Shown here: piece by piece, positions 55,536-64,000 of the stretch
Layout of the letters: every line of letters starts with the position of its first letter
How positions within the stretch are numbered: the first letter of the stretch is position 1
DNA from: Hortaea werneckii
Taxonomy: Eukaryota > Ascomycota > Dothideomycetes > Mycosphaerellales > Teratosphaeriaceae
DNA length: 64,000 nt
Assembly: GCA_037044905.1 (NCBI GenBank)
Contig: JBAOKB010000144.1
Span: forward strand, 1,922,001-1,986,000
Direction of reading: 5' to 3'
The notes under the pieces: model-generated
Told to the model about the DNA's origin: nothing
The model's database searches: none
Seen by the model: the letters and a program-made list of their open reading frames with translations, nothing else
Translations under genes and position numbers: made by a program

Positions 55536-57210
55536 CTACGCATCGATCAGGTTGCCCTCGCCGTTCTGCTGTTGACTGCCGTTCGCCTCGCCATTGTCCT
55601 CCGTTCCCTTGCCGCCCTTGCCCTGTCTCTGGTAGTACTGATCCAGCACCTTCTTGGGAATGCGGTTCAGCAGCTCCTTAGGGAAGACACGCAACAGCTC
55701 CCACGCCATGTCTAATCCGTCGAAGATGCTTCGCTTCTCGTACGCACCCTGGTTGACGTAGTTTCGCTCGAAGCGGTCCAAGAACTCAAGAGAGAGCTTG
55801 TCCTCGTTCGACAAGGCTTCCTCACCAACGACTGCCTTCATGGACGCAGCGTCACGACCGATGGCGTACTTGGCGTAGAGCTGGTTGGAGACATCGGAGT
55901 GGTCTTTCCGGGTGCGGCCTTCACCGATAGCAGACTTCATGAGACGCGAAAGACAGGGCAGAACGTTGATCGGTGGGTAGATGCCCTTGTTGTGTAGCTG
56001 ACGGTCAATGAAAATTTGGCCCTCGGTAATGTAGCCTGTCAAGTCAGGGATAGGGTGGGTAATATCTACGAAGAAACACGCAGTTAGTCAGTCTGTCTTG
56101 CTTGTGTGCGCGTCTAGTGCGCCACGCAATGTAATGACTTACCGTCGTTAGGCATGGTCAGAATTGGCACCTGCGTGATACTTCCGTTGCGTCCCTCTAC
56201 ACGGCCTGCACGCTCGTAAATGGTCGCCAAGTCCGTGTACATGTATCCGGGGTAACCACGACGACCCGGCACCTCTTCACGAGCGGCAGAGACCTCACGA
56301 AGAGCATCACAGTAAGAAGACAAGTCAGTAAGAATGACCAAAACGTGCTTCTCGAGCTGGTAGGCATAGTATTCTGCGGTCGTGAGCGCAAGACGGGGCG
56401 TAATAATACGCTCGATCCTAGAGAATCTGTCAGCTAGAGTTCTCATATGGTGGAGCGGAGGACTCACGTCGGGTCATTGGCCAGGTTCAGGAACAGCGAG
56501 ACACGCTCCATACTGCCGTTTTCCTCGAAGTCTCTGGTGAAGAAGCGGCTCGTTTCCAAGTTGACACCCATGGCACCAAAGACAATGCTGAAGTTGTCCT
56601 CGTGGCCATCGTGCACGCCCTTAGTCACGCCGTTGTTGCCGGGCTGCTGCACCAGCGATGCTTGTCGACAGATCTGAGCGGCAATCTCGTTGTGCGGCAG
56701 ACCGGCAGCCGAGAAGATGGGAATCTTCTGTCCTCGGGCGATCGAGTTCATGGTGTCGATGGTGGAGATACCGGTGGAGATCATCTCCTCAGGATATTCT
56801 CTCGAGTAAGGGTTGATGGGACTGCCGTTGATATCTAGGTAGTCCTCTGCTAGCACCTTGGGGCCCTTGTCAATGGCGCGGCCTGAGCCGTCGAACACTC
56901 TGCCCAACATGTCCTCGCTCACACCCAGCTTAAGGTTGTGGCCGGTGAACTCGACCTTGGTCTTCTTGACATCGATTCCTGAGGTGCCCTCAAACACTTG
57001 CACGACAGCGCGCGAGCCACGTGCCTCGAGCACCTGACCAGATCGCTCACTGCCATCGGGAAGGGTGAGGGAGACGATTTCGTTGAAGGCTGGGAACTTG
57101 ACGTTCTCCAGGATGACCAGCGGACCGTTCACACCGCCGATGGTGTTGTAGCGGATGCGCGGCTGGACGGACATCATCCGCGGATCCACCGTGTTCTCAT
57201 CTCTGGCCAT
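55536..57210 (-). CDS. VMA2: vacuolar H+-ATPase subunit B
   Basis: The non-catalytic nucleotide-binding subunit of the V1 head, which drives vacuolar acidification. Exons: 56468-57210, 56143-56417 and 55536-56065; introns 50 and 77 nt; 515 residues, intact. From MARDENTVDPRMMSVQPRIR it runs through YNTIGGVNGPLVILENVKFP, the beta-barrel region VEFTGHNLKLGVSEDMLGRV, NPYSREYPEEMISTGISTID, the nucleotide-site counterpart IPIFSAAGLPHNEIAAQICR, GAMGVNLETSRFFTRDFEEN, EVSAAREEVPGRRGYPGYMY and TQVPILTMPNDDITHPIPDL. The tail is Gly/Gln/Asn-rich. Confidence 0.97.
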
Positions 57211-59406
57211 GATGGGCGGTGTTGTCTGGAGTCGGTGGTGGGGATGGGTTAGGCGGCAATCGAGTGCGGAGGTGGGCCGTCGGCGAGGCGGTGGGAGCGG
57301 CGGACAGCGACACGACAGTGAACACCACCTGATCAAGACGGGCGGTGGGCGGAGATGCGGAAGGGGAGTGGTGACGACGTAAAGCGGTTGGATGGTCGAC
57401 TGAGGCTCACAACCTGGAAGCTCCCAAGTCGAAGTCCAAGCTACGAGACGACACTGGACAGCTCGCCAGCCCAATCGTCACCACGGGTAAAGCCGCTGCC
57501 ACGTGCGTCCGCTGTGCATCTCAAGACTTGCCCTCTATGCATGCCCTCATGCCCTCGAGAGAGACGCCTACGCCTACGTCCCCGCCCACATTCTTAGTTC
57601 ATACTATTATTGCAAGGGACGTAGAGACTGCAACAGACTTGAACGAAAGGCGTTCTGATACACATTATGAATTCTGTGGGAACGAGTGACACGCTGTAAG
57701 CCCGTTCGTCACTTCATACCTGGGCAGTCTCTGTGCCCCATTCGAACATGGAAGACAATGAGAATTGAGAGAAGATGGCACAGTAAAATGGACGATATTT
57801 TCATGGCAGAGCTGTCTAAGATAGGGTGTGAAAATAAGACCCTGGGCAAGCAAAGGAAAATAGTGAACGCGAATGGGTACATAGTGTGAAACCTGTAGAT
57901 AACCTTGTCAGCAAACCATTCTCGACCATATCGCAATCAAGTCAAGAGATAGAAAGGTTGGCTGGTGTATGGGGTCAGACATCCAAGGAAGATTTTGCGC
58001 TCAACGGCTCCTCTAGATAGGTTCTAAGGCGAGGGCTCACGTGGAAACTGCGAATGTGGAAAAGGTTTTCATCATCCAGCTGGGGGAGGGGAACAAGCAG
58101 ATTGGAAAAGACTGACCTTGCTGGCGGGAGGAGTGGGCCGCCGGATTTACTGAGAGCGATCCGGCGCAGAAAATCGTGAAATGCGAATGTGATGGGGAAA
58201 GGTGCGGCAATGCGCAAGGGACCTACATAAACTGTGACATGTTAGCCTCAATCCCCATCTTCTGTGAACAAGTTCAAGATAACGTGAGGGATCAAAGAAT
58301 GTCAGACAAATGTTACTGGCAAGTATTACATCCACCGGCGAAGGCGGACGGCAAGACTGCTTTCTTCAAGGGCGACTCAGCTGGGAAAAGAAGACAATTT
58401 TATGGGTGTCATCTCGCAAACATGTGGTGGGTAGTGATGGCTCGCAGAGGGCCGTAAGTGATAGCAGAGATGAATACGTACCAAGTCTCTACGTTGTCGA
58501 TGTAGGGCGGCAAGCGCGCGGTTGGCCGCCCTCGTGCACTGCAGATGGGATGTTGGCAGGTGAAGAGCATGAAGATTTCGAAGTCGCGGCGCAAATAAAA
58601 GTCGCGGCACTGCACAGACCGGGTGCGATCCGTCTTCGGCAGCCGGGGCGGCTGGTGAGGTCAAGGCGAATTAAGGTCGGTGGCTCGCTGGACCAGGACC
58701 GAAGCGCAGCGACGGCGATCTGCCTCTGCTCCACTTTCATATCTGGCCACCACCGCCGTCGCGGCCGCCACCACGTCCACCACCGCCAGAGACTTGACGC
58801 GTCCGTCAATCCGTCGCCAGCTTGACGCCCATCGGCTGCTTCGTCTGCGTTGCCTGTCTCCTCCTCCCCGCCCTGCCGTCTCATCAGCATCAGCATCAGC
58901 CTGAGGACTCTGCGGACGGCCGTTTCTGGCGGCGCATCACGGCTGACGGGATTGGCCGCATCGCTGACAGACCCAGACGGACGAGTCTGAGCTCGCCGAC
59001 ACGCGCGCGCGCACGACTTCATCTGCATCCTCATCGTCCGACACACCCACACTCACACCCACATCCACGCGCGGGAGGAGAAGATAGCAGCCCCGTGCTC
59101 GCCCTCCGCTGCGACGGACTGTCAATTGCCGATCGCCGCTTCCCGCCCGTCTTCCCTCCCCCCACCCGCTCGCTCAGCAGCCAGCACGTGTTTCGGACTC
59201 ACCCATTCTCCGAGCACACGGCGGCGTGGATGCGATAGTCACTCTATGCATCGTATCGCCGGCCTGTTAGTAGCTACGCGACCGCTCTCCCGCGGCTGGC
59301 GGGCGCACGTTATCGACGCGTACCGCCTGGACGACTCCCTGCCCCTCTTCTACTCACAGCTTGACCTGCCGACACGATCCCGTCGCGACCTCCTGACTGC
59401 ACCAAG
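57211..59406. other. large divergent intergenic region, 2.2 kb
   Basis: Between VMA2 (-) and the LIM-binding-protein-like gene (+). The ~450 bp before the latter (58900-59400) is C-rich and pyrimidine-biased with CACACCCACACTCACACCC near 59040, as expected of a long 5' leader. Frames of 130-190 codons (58310-58825 +, 58489-59052 -, 58822-59238 +) are GC-rich and without domains. No gene accepted. Confidence 0.45.
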
Positions 59407-59873
59407 ATGATGGCATACCAAGCGCAACCGGGCATGCATCCAGGTATGGCGCACGGGCACCCAGGCATGGCCCCGAATCCTGCCCAGCATATGGGCCAGC
59501 CTATGATGCATCCGGGTGTCTCTGGTCCAGGGCAGCCTCACGTGAGTCAAGCGGGCGCCATGATGGGCGTGCAACCAGGTGCCAGCGGCCCAATGGGTGG
59601 CATGGGTGGACAACACCCCGGAATGGGCATGCCTGGCCAGCCTGGTCATGGTATGGGCGGTCAAAGCTTGGCTGGTGGCGGCCAGAACATGGTCAGCCAC
59701 ATGAACCCACAGCAGATCATGCAACAGCAGCAACAGCAGCAATTGATGCAGCAACAATTGATGGCCCGCCAGCGAGCTCAGCAGATGCAGCAACAAGCTA
59801 TGAACATGCAGCCAGGCGGTGGAATGCACGGTATGACCGCACAGCAAATGCAGCAGCAGATGCAACAGCAAAT

Positions 59874-59909
<36 letters not shown>

Positions 59910-60363
59910 ACAGCAACAGCATCCCGGCATTCAAACTGGACAGGTCCAGCTGCCTCCGCATTTGATGCAGCAGCAGATGATCTTGCGCCAACAGCAAGCA
60001 CACGCGGCTCAGCAAAACCATCAGCAACAAATGCAGCAACAACAGCAGCAGCAGCAGCAACAACAACAACACCAGCAGCAGCAGCAGCAGCAGCAGCATT
60101 TGGCGATGGCTCATGCCAACTCCCAGCAAAGTAACCAGGGACAGCCCGGTCCTCAAGGCCAGCCAGGACAACCTGGCCATCCCGGACAAATGCGACCGCA
60201 ATCCAGAATGGCAAACCCGCATCAGCAGAGTCAAGGTCCTCAGCAGACTCCTGAACAAAGTCAAGGCAGTCAACCGCCGCAAGGAACTCCTCAGCCTGTT
60301 CAGGCACCCACTCCACAATCCGCTCAGCAGCAACAAATGACCCCTCAACAGATGCAAGGGTTC

Positions 60364-60394
<31 letters not shown>

Positions 60395-61845
60395 GTGCGC
60401 TCTTGCAACGGCAACAAGCCCAACAAAGAAGTCAGGCATTCCAGCAAATGCAAGCTGCGCAAGCTGCAGCCCAGGCTCAAGCGCAGACACGGCCATCTTC
60501 ACAGACCCCGGGCTTTTGCATTCTGAAAGTCAATCTACTAGCTGACGATCTAAGCCGATTTGATATGTCAAACGGAAAGGACCTAAATGCCTGGAACGAT
60601 TTCACCGAGAAGCACTTCGCGCCTGAAGGGCGGCTCATGCATAGCTTTGACGACAATCCAAATGCCAAGGCAAAAGTCTACGAGGTGCTCAGACCGACTA
60701 TTGCGCGATATTTCTGGACGTATTTTGAGTCTGGTGCTCAATCTTTGCGATTACATACGGAGCACGCACGAGAGAACCAGGCGCGTAACGGCGGCTCGCA
60801 AGTATCGTGCGCGCACGCCACTCTCACCGTGTCTTATCCATCGGGCGCTCGTCTAGAGATGAGTGGCCGGCTAAATGCACTCTTCGTACCACAAGGCGAC
60901 ATCCCCCTGATAGAATGCTTAGAGCTACAGCAAACATCGACGGAAGAAATCATCTCACGCTCCGAGATTGAACGAGTCTTAAGTAGCTTCTCACCTCAGA
61001 TGGACACCAAATCCCCGAAGATGACGAAGAACAAGCCACCTAAAGCACAGCAAAAGCTCCAGCAACGTTTCGACGGCCTTACGATCGACCATTTCCCGAA
61101 GACACCCAAGGGCAATTTGGGCGTAACGGCTCGAGTCCAGCAGTTCCTCGAGGTATGTGGCAACCGTCTTGATTCCGATGATCATGACGCTTTCGATGAT
61201 GCTGCTTTTGCATCCTTCGTTGACGTAAACCTTGGTCAAGATGTTGCAATAGAAGCTGACGAGTGGTGATAGTTGGGCGAGACAATGAATGTCATGTCGG
61301 AGCTCATGGCGTTCTCGCAGGAGAAGAAGATGCGCCCAGATCAGGCGCTGGAAGCGTGGGTGGAACAGTTCGACGCTCAGGGTGGCGGTGGAAGTCAGCA
61401 GCTGCAGGGAGGCAACCCGCAGATTCAGCTTCCACCGAATGGCAACCGGACGCCCAGTATGGGAAACATGGCCCTTTCGCAACAAGGGCAACGGAACTTC
61501 TCCAGCCCTTCCGTATCCAATCTCAATCTGCCCATGCACAACATGATGAACGGGTCGCCACACATCCCTAATCATCCGGGTCTCCAACCAGGGGGTCCAA
61601 TGGGCACACACACGCCTTCACCACATCAGGGTAATATGGCAGCACCGCAAATGCTGCCGCAGCATTCGCAGCAAGGGACGAACAGCTCTGGTCCAAGTGC
61701 AAACACGAGTCCTCAAGTCAACAACAAGCGGAGAAGAAGCACAGTCAAAGACGAAGACGGTGGTGGCGGGCCAGACGGTCTTCTCAATCAGCAGCGTGTG
61801 AAGCCCAGTCCTCGAATGACCAAGAAAGCAAAGCCGGGAGGTTGA
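59407..61845 (+). CDS. polyglutamine LIM-domain-binding (Ldb1/PtaB/Adn1-type) transcription co-regulator
   Basis: A fungal LIM-binding/SEUSS-like co-regulator; relatives (Aspergillus PtaB, yeast Mfg1, Candida Mfg1, fission yeast Adn1) work with FLO8/SomA-type factors in adhesion, morphology and biofilm. Exons 59407-61152 and 61273-61845 with a 120-nt intron (GTATGT...GCTGAC...GATAG) give 772 residues. The first ~360 residues are Gly/Met/Pro- then Gln-rich, with long CAG/CAA tracts. The domain starts CILKVNLLADDLSRFD, through WNDFTEKHFAPEGRLMHSFD, VLRPTIARYFWTYFESGAQS and RLNALFVPQGDIPLIECLEL. Across the splice it continues QQFLE-LGETMNVMSELMAFSQEKK. The C terminus is Asn/Gln/Ser-rich with a basic NNKRRRSTVKDED segment and ends KKAKPGG. 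Without the splice it would stop after about 40 unrelated codons. Confidence 0.88.
59709..60440 (+). repeat. CAG/CAA polyglutamine-coding tracts
   Basis: Three blocks inside the co-regulator gene: about 59709-59925 (interrupted by Met and Leu codons, with the longest run around 59869-59920), 60019-60102 and 60361-60440. CAG and CAA are mixed, which favours length stability over a pure CAG run, but these are the most likely polymorphic sites of the gene. Confidence 0.85.
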
Positions 61846-62686
61846 TCAACCGTCGCTCGGAAGTAAAAACAAGCCATCTTTGGTTGGTTAGTCTGGCGTT
61901 TTTGGTGGATGGAGAACGGAGAATCTTCTAGTAGATATAAGGGTTGATGCTTTGGGGGTTGTTGGGCGCGATGGTGTGGTCTTCTGAGATTTTTTGTTCT
62001 CTCATCTAGTACCCTCTTCTATTCGCCACCTGCCAGGAAAGAGACAAATCTAGCGTGGCGTTCTTGCTTGCGTGCTTACATTTGCGCTTCGCGTTCTATC
62101 TAAAAAGAAGATGCTGTGGTATTGTTCTTAGATTGATACTGGCTTTGCGTGGCTTTACATCTGCTCGTCTGCTTTGCGGTATTGGGCGGAAGGCTGGCTA
62201 GTCAGATGAGGCGGTTGACATATATAGCGCAGGAAGAACGCGACACAAATGGGGATATGGTAAAATGTGTGGATGCGAAGAAGTTGATACGGTATAGCAA
62301 GTTGTACGATATGCATCAATGGCAATTTCTAAGCGTTTTACTGCAGTCGGGGCGCCCTATCACCTTCCAGTTCGAGTGATGTGTTTTACCGAATTGATGA
62401 CGAGACGTGGGCGTCACGGCGCTCGAGGTCCATACAATGTGTCTGTACGCGTGGCCCATGCGTCAAGCACGTGGAGGTCGTGCAATCCATGGATGGCGGC
62501 GATAAGAGTACATATTGATGACTACGCACCTAGACGTGATGACCGACTTTGCTCTCCGTCTCCCTAAGCTCTCTGTGTGTGTTACAAGTCACTTGTATCG
62601 CAACGACAGACTGGTAGCAGCGCTGCCCTACAGGTCGGGTAATATCACTACCGGTATATTGATCGCAGTGACTACCGACGGACAAG
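61846..62686. other. intergenic region, about 840 bp
   Basis: 3' region of the co-regulator gene and upstream region of the next genes. No coding sequence supported. Confidence 0.45.
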
Positions 62687-63237
62687 ATGAAAGGTATAGG
62701 AGCCGGCGGAGACTACACGGCCGGTCGCGACCGCTCCGGCACGAGCAACAGCGTCCAGAACTACACCTTTGCCCATGTGAGTTGATGAGTCCCTCTTTTT
62801 TTCCTCACCGTCTCTTCTTCCAGCTCGAGATCTCATTCGAGCGTGCCTACCCACCCTGGTCGCTTCCGGACTTCGGCGAGAATGGCATCGAACGGCTGAT
62901 CGCTCCTCGGCCCGTTGTTAGAGGAAGGAACGTCATCCGGGGCGATTGGGTAGTGGGGCACGAGACTCCCAGTCGCTCGCTAGGTGTGCTTTCCGCCAGT
63001 CCAGGTACCTACCGTCCAGTACTAAATACCACCTCTGCGAGTGGTGGTCGTGGTGGTGCTATACCTCAGCTCCCGTGCTCGAATCCTCTCATCCTACCCC
63101 TCCGCGGTACCTTCGTTTCACACCGTCTGAGGCGCATCTGCTGCTGGAACCGTATACTGCTGGAAGCTTCCTGGGCACCAATCTTGGCTGGACTAAGGCA
63201 CCCAAGGGAACTCCACGCCCATACGAGAGCCTGACTG
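62687..63237 (+). CDS. hypothetical spliced ORF upstream of the 6-phosphofructo-2-kinase
   Basis: I do not recognise this. ATG 62687 opens MKGIGAGGDYTAGRDRSGTS and reaches a good donor, GTGAGT, at 62777; a 47-nt intron with a T/C-rich end (TTCTTCCAG) leads to exon 2 from 62824, HLEISFERAYPPWSLPDFGE, in frame. The first ~90 residues look protein-like and balanced in composition; after about 63000 the frame becomes low-complexity and Arg-rich and may be spurious. It ends 37 bp before the kinase ATG, so it could be a small gene, an upstream ORF in the kinase leader, or chance. Confidence 0.3.
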
Positions 63238-63274
63238 CGTTTAGACCTGTCCTGGCCCCTCATTATCATCGAAT

Positions 63275-64000
63275 ATGCCTACAGCAGACCCGACAAATCC
63301 CACGGTCCCCCAGGGTCCCATTGAGGATGGCCAGCAATACCGACCGAACCTTGGTCGTGCACCCCAAGGCGAATTCATGCGGCCGCAGACCCGGACGTTG
63401 AGAGCAGGTTCTGAGGCACGAGCTAATGGTACTGGAGTACAGGCGGAAGACACGCGGATATGTGTAGTTATGGTCGGGCTGCCCGCACGAGGGAAGAGTC
63501 TCATCGCACAGAAAGGTAGGCCAGTCTGCCACTCATAGGCCGAGTGATGATTCTAATGTCTGCTCCCCATCCCCTCGACTGGCATGCTGACTCGAACGAC
63601 CCAAGTCGTTCGTTACCTTGGCTGGCTTAGTATTACAGCCAAATGCTTCAACGTTGGCTCTTACCGCCGCACCAACACTCCCAATCCCTCGGCATCCTTC
63701 TTCGACACGAGCAACAAGGAGGGTGAGCGCCTTCGAAAGGCTGCTGCGGAAGAAGCTGTAGCCGATATGTGTAAATGGTTCCGGTCCCCAAACAACCTCA
63801 TCGCGATTCTCGATGCTACCAACTCGACCAAGTCACGACGTCGATGGATCAAGGACCGTTGCGATGCCGAGGGAATCGAGACGCTGTTCGTAGAATCCAA
63901 GTGCGACGATGAAGAGCTGATTATGGCCAACATCAAAGACGTTAAGCTTTCGTCTCCGGATTACCAAGGGCAGGACCCTGAGGAGGCGGCAAAGGATTTC
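63275..64000 (+). CDS. 6-phosphofructo-2-kinase/fructose-2,6-bisphosphatase, 5' part (runs off the window)
   Basis: Makes fructose-2,6-bisphosphate, the allosteric activator of glycolysis. Exon 1 63275-63515, intron 63516-63605 (90 nt), then exon 2 open to the window edge. The ATG at 63275 starts MPTADPTNPTVPQGPIEDGQ, a disordered N terminus. The kinase domain has ICVVMVGLPARGKSLIAQK (P-loop), VVRYLGWLSITAKCFNVGSYR, then FFDTSNKEGERLRKAAAEEA, FRSPNNLIAILDATNSTKSR and EGIETLFVESKCDDEELIMA. These are the 6PF2K signatures. The bisphosphatase half lies outside, so I cannot say whether its phosphatase His is kept; fungal members often are kinase-only. Confidence 0.95.

Noticed and set aside
59350..60480. 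376-codon minus-strand Leu-rich ORF
   Set aside because: It is the reverse of the CAG/CAA polyglutamine tracts, which read as Leu repeats; the plus strand carries the recognisable LIM-binding domain.
1..64000. programmed frameshifting as the cause of the frame breaks
   Set aside because: The sites have no common slippery motif, occur several times per gene and in both directions, and affect genes not known for recoding.
1..64000. secondary-metabolite or CRISPR-type cluster
   Set aside because: No polyketide synthase, non-ribosomal synthetase or terpene cyclase, and no regularly spaced repeats were found; the SDR and amine-oxidase-like genes stand alone.

Overview
The window is nuclear DNA of a filamentous ascomycete (Pezizomycotina; the gene content would suit a Dothideomycete, but that rank is inference). 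The reasons are short spliceosomal introns (45-120 nt) with GTRAGT-like donors, CTAAC/CTGAC-like branch sites and YAG acceptors, single genes on alternating strands, Pezizomycotina gene families, and secreted plant-wall enzymes (GH5, GH11, AA9). I see no transposon, rRNA, convincing tRNA or CRISPR array.

Layout. 0-7.5 kb: a small membrane protein; an ARMH3-like Golgi gene and a DUF726 (Mil1/TMCO4-like) gene that diverge from one short promoter; and ATP synthase OSCP (ATP5). 9-14.7 kb: a C2H2-type protein of unknown role, an FAD amine-oxidase-like protein and the v-SNARE VTI1. 15.6-19.2 kb: RVB1 and ISA1, divergent, plus a small Dabb-domain protein. 20-31 kb: a secreted or carbohydrate-related stretch with GH5 exo-1,3-beta-glucanase, GH11 xylanase, an acetate-type transporter, an AA9 polysaccharide monooxygenase and a short-chain dehydrogenase. 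31.5-42 kb: two F-box-like genes, the KRE6/SKN1 glucan-synthesis protein, DPH1 and the KEOPS subunit GON7. 42.3-46.3 kb: a Dal5-type MFS permease and a TauD/JLP1-type dioxygenase, divergent, a plausible sulfonate or taurine use pair. 46.5-64 kb: a large GH63-family enzyme, phosphomannose isomerase, TSR1, V-ATPase subunit B, a polyglutamine LIM-binding (Ldb1/PtaB-type) regulator and the 5' part of a 6-phosphofructo-2-kinase that runs off the right edge.

A striking property of the sequence is that ten genes, including probably essential ones (RVB1) and highly conserved ones (DPH1, ARMH3), each contain one to four single-base frame breaks, about twenty in all, many next to short homopolymers. 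In each gene the number of missing and extra bases exactly restores a length divisible by three. At least seventeen other genes, including 2-3 kb ones, are clean. I read most of these as consensus indel errors in the assembly rather than gene death, and annotate the affected genes as single loci with the break positions named. Those loci should not be translated naively.

Most of the content is ordinary conserved fungal biology. The points most worth following are the sulfonate pair, the carbohydrate-active neighbourhood, a possible alternative C terminus of VTI1, the divergent ARMH3/DUF726 pair, the uncharacterised zinc-finger protein, and a spliced ORF just upstream of the 6-phosphofructo-2-kinase.
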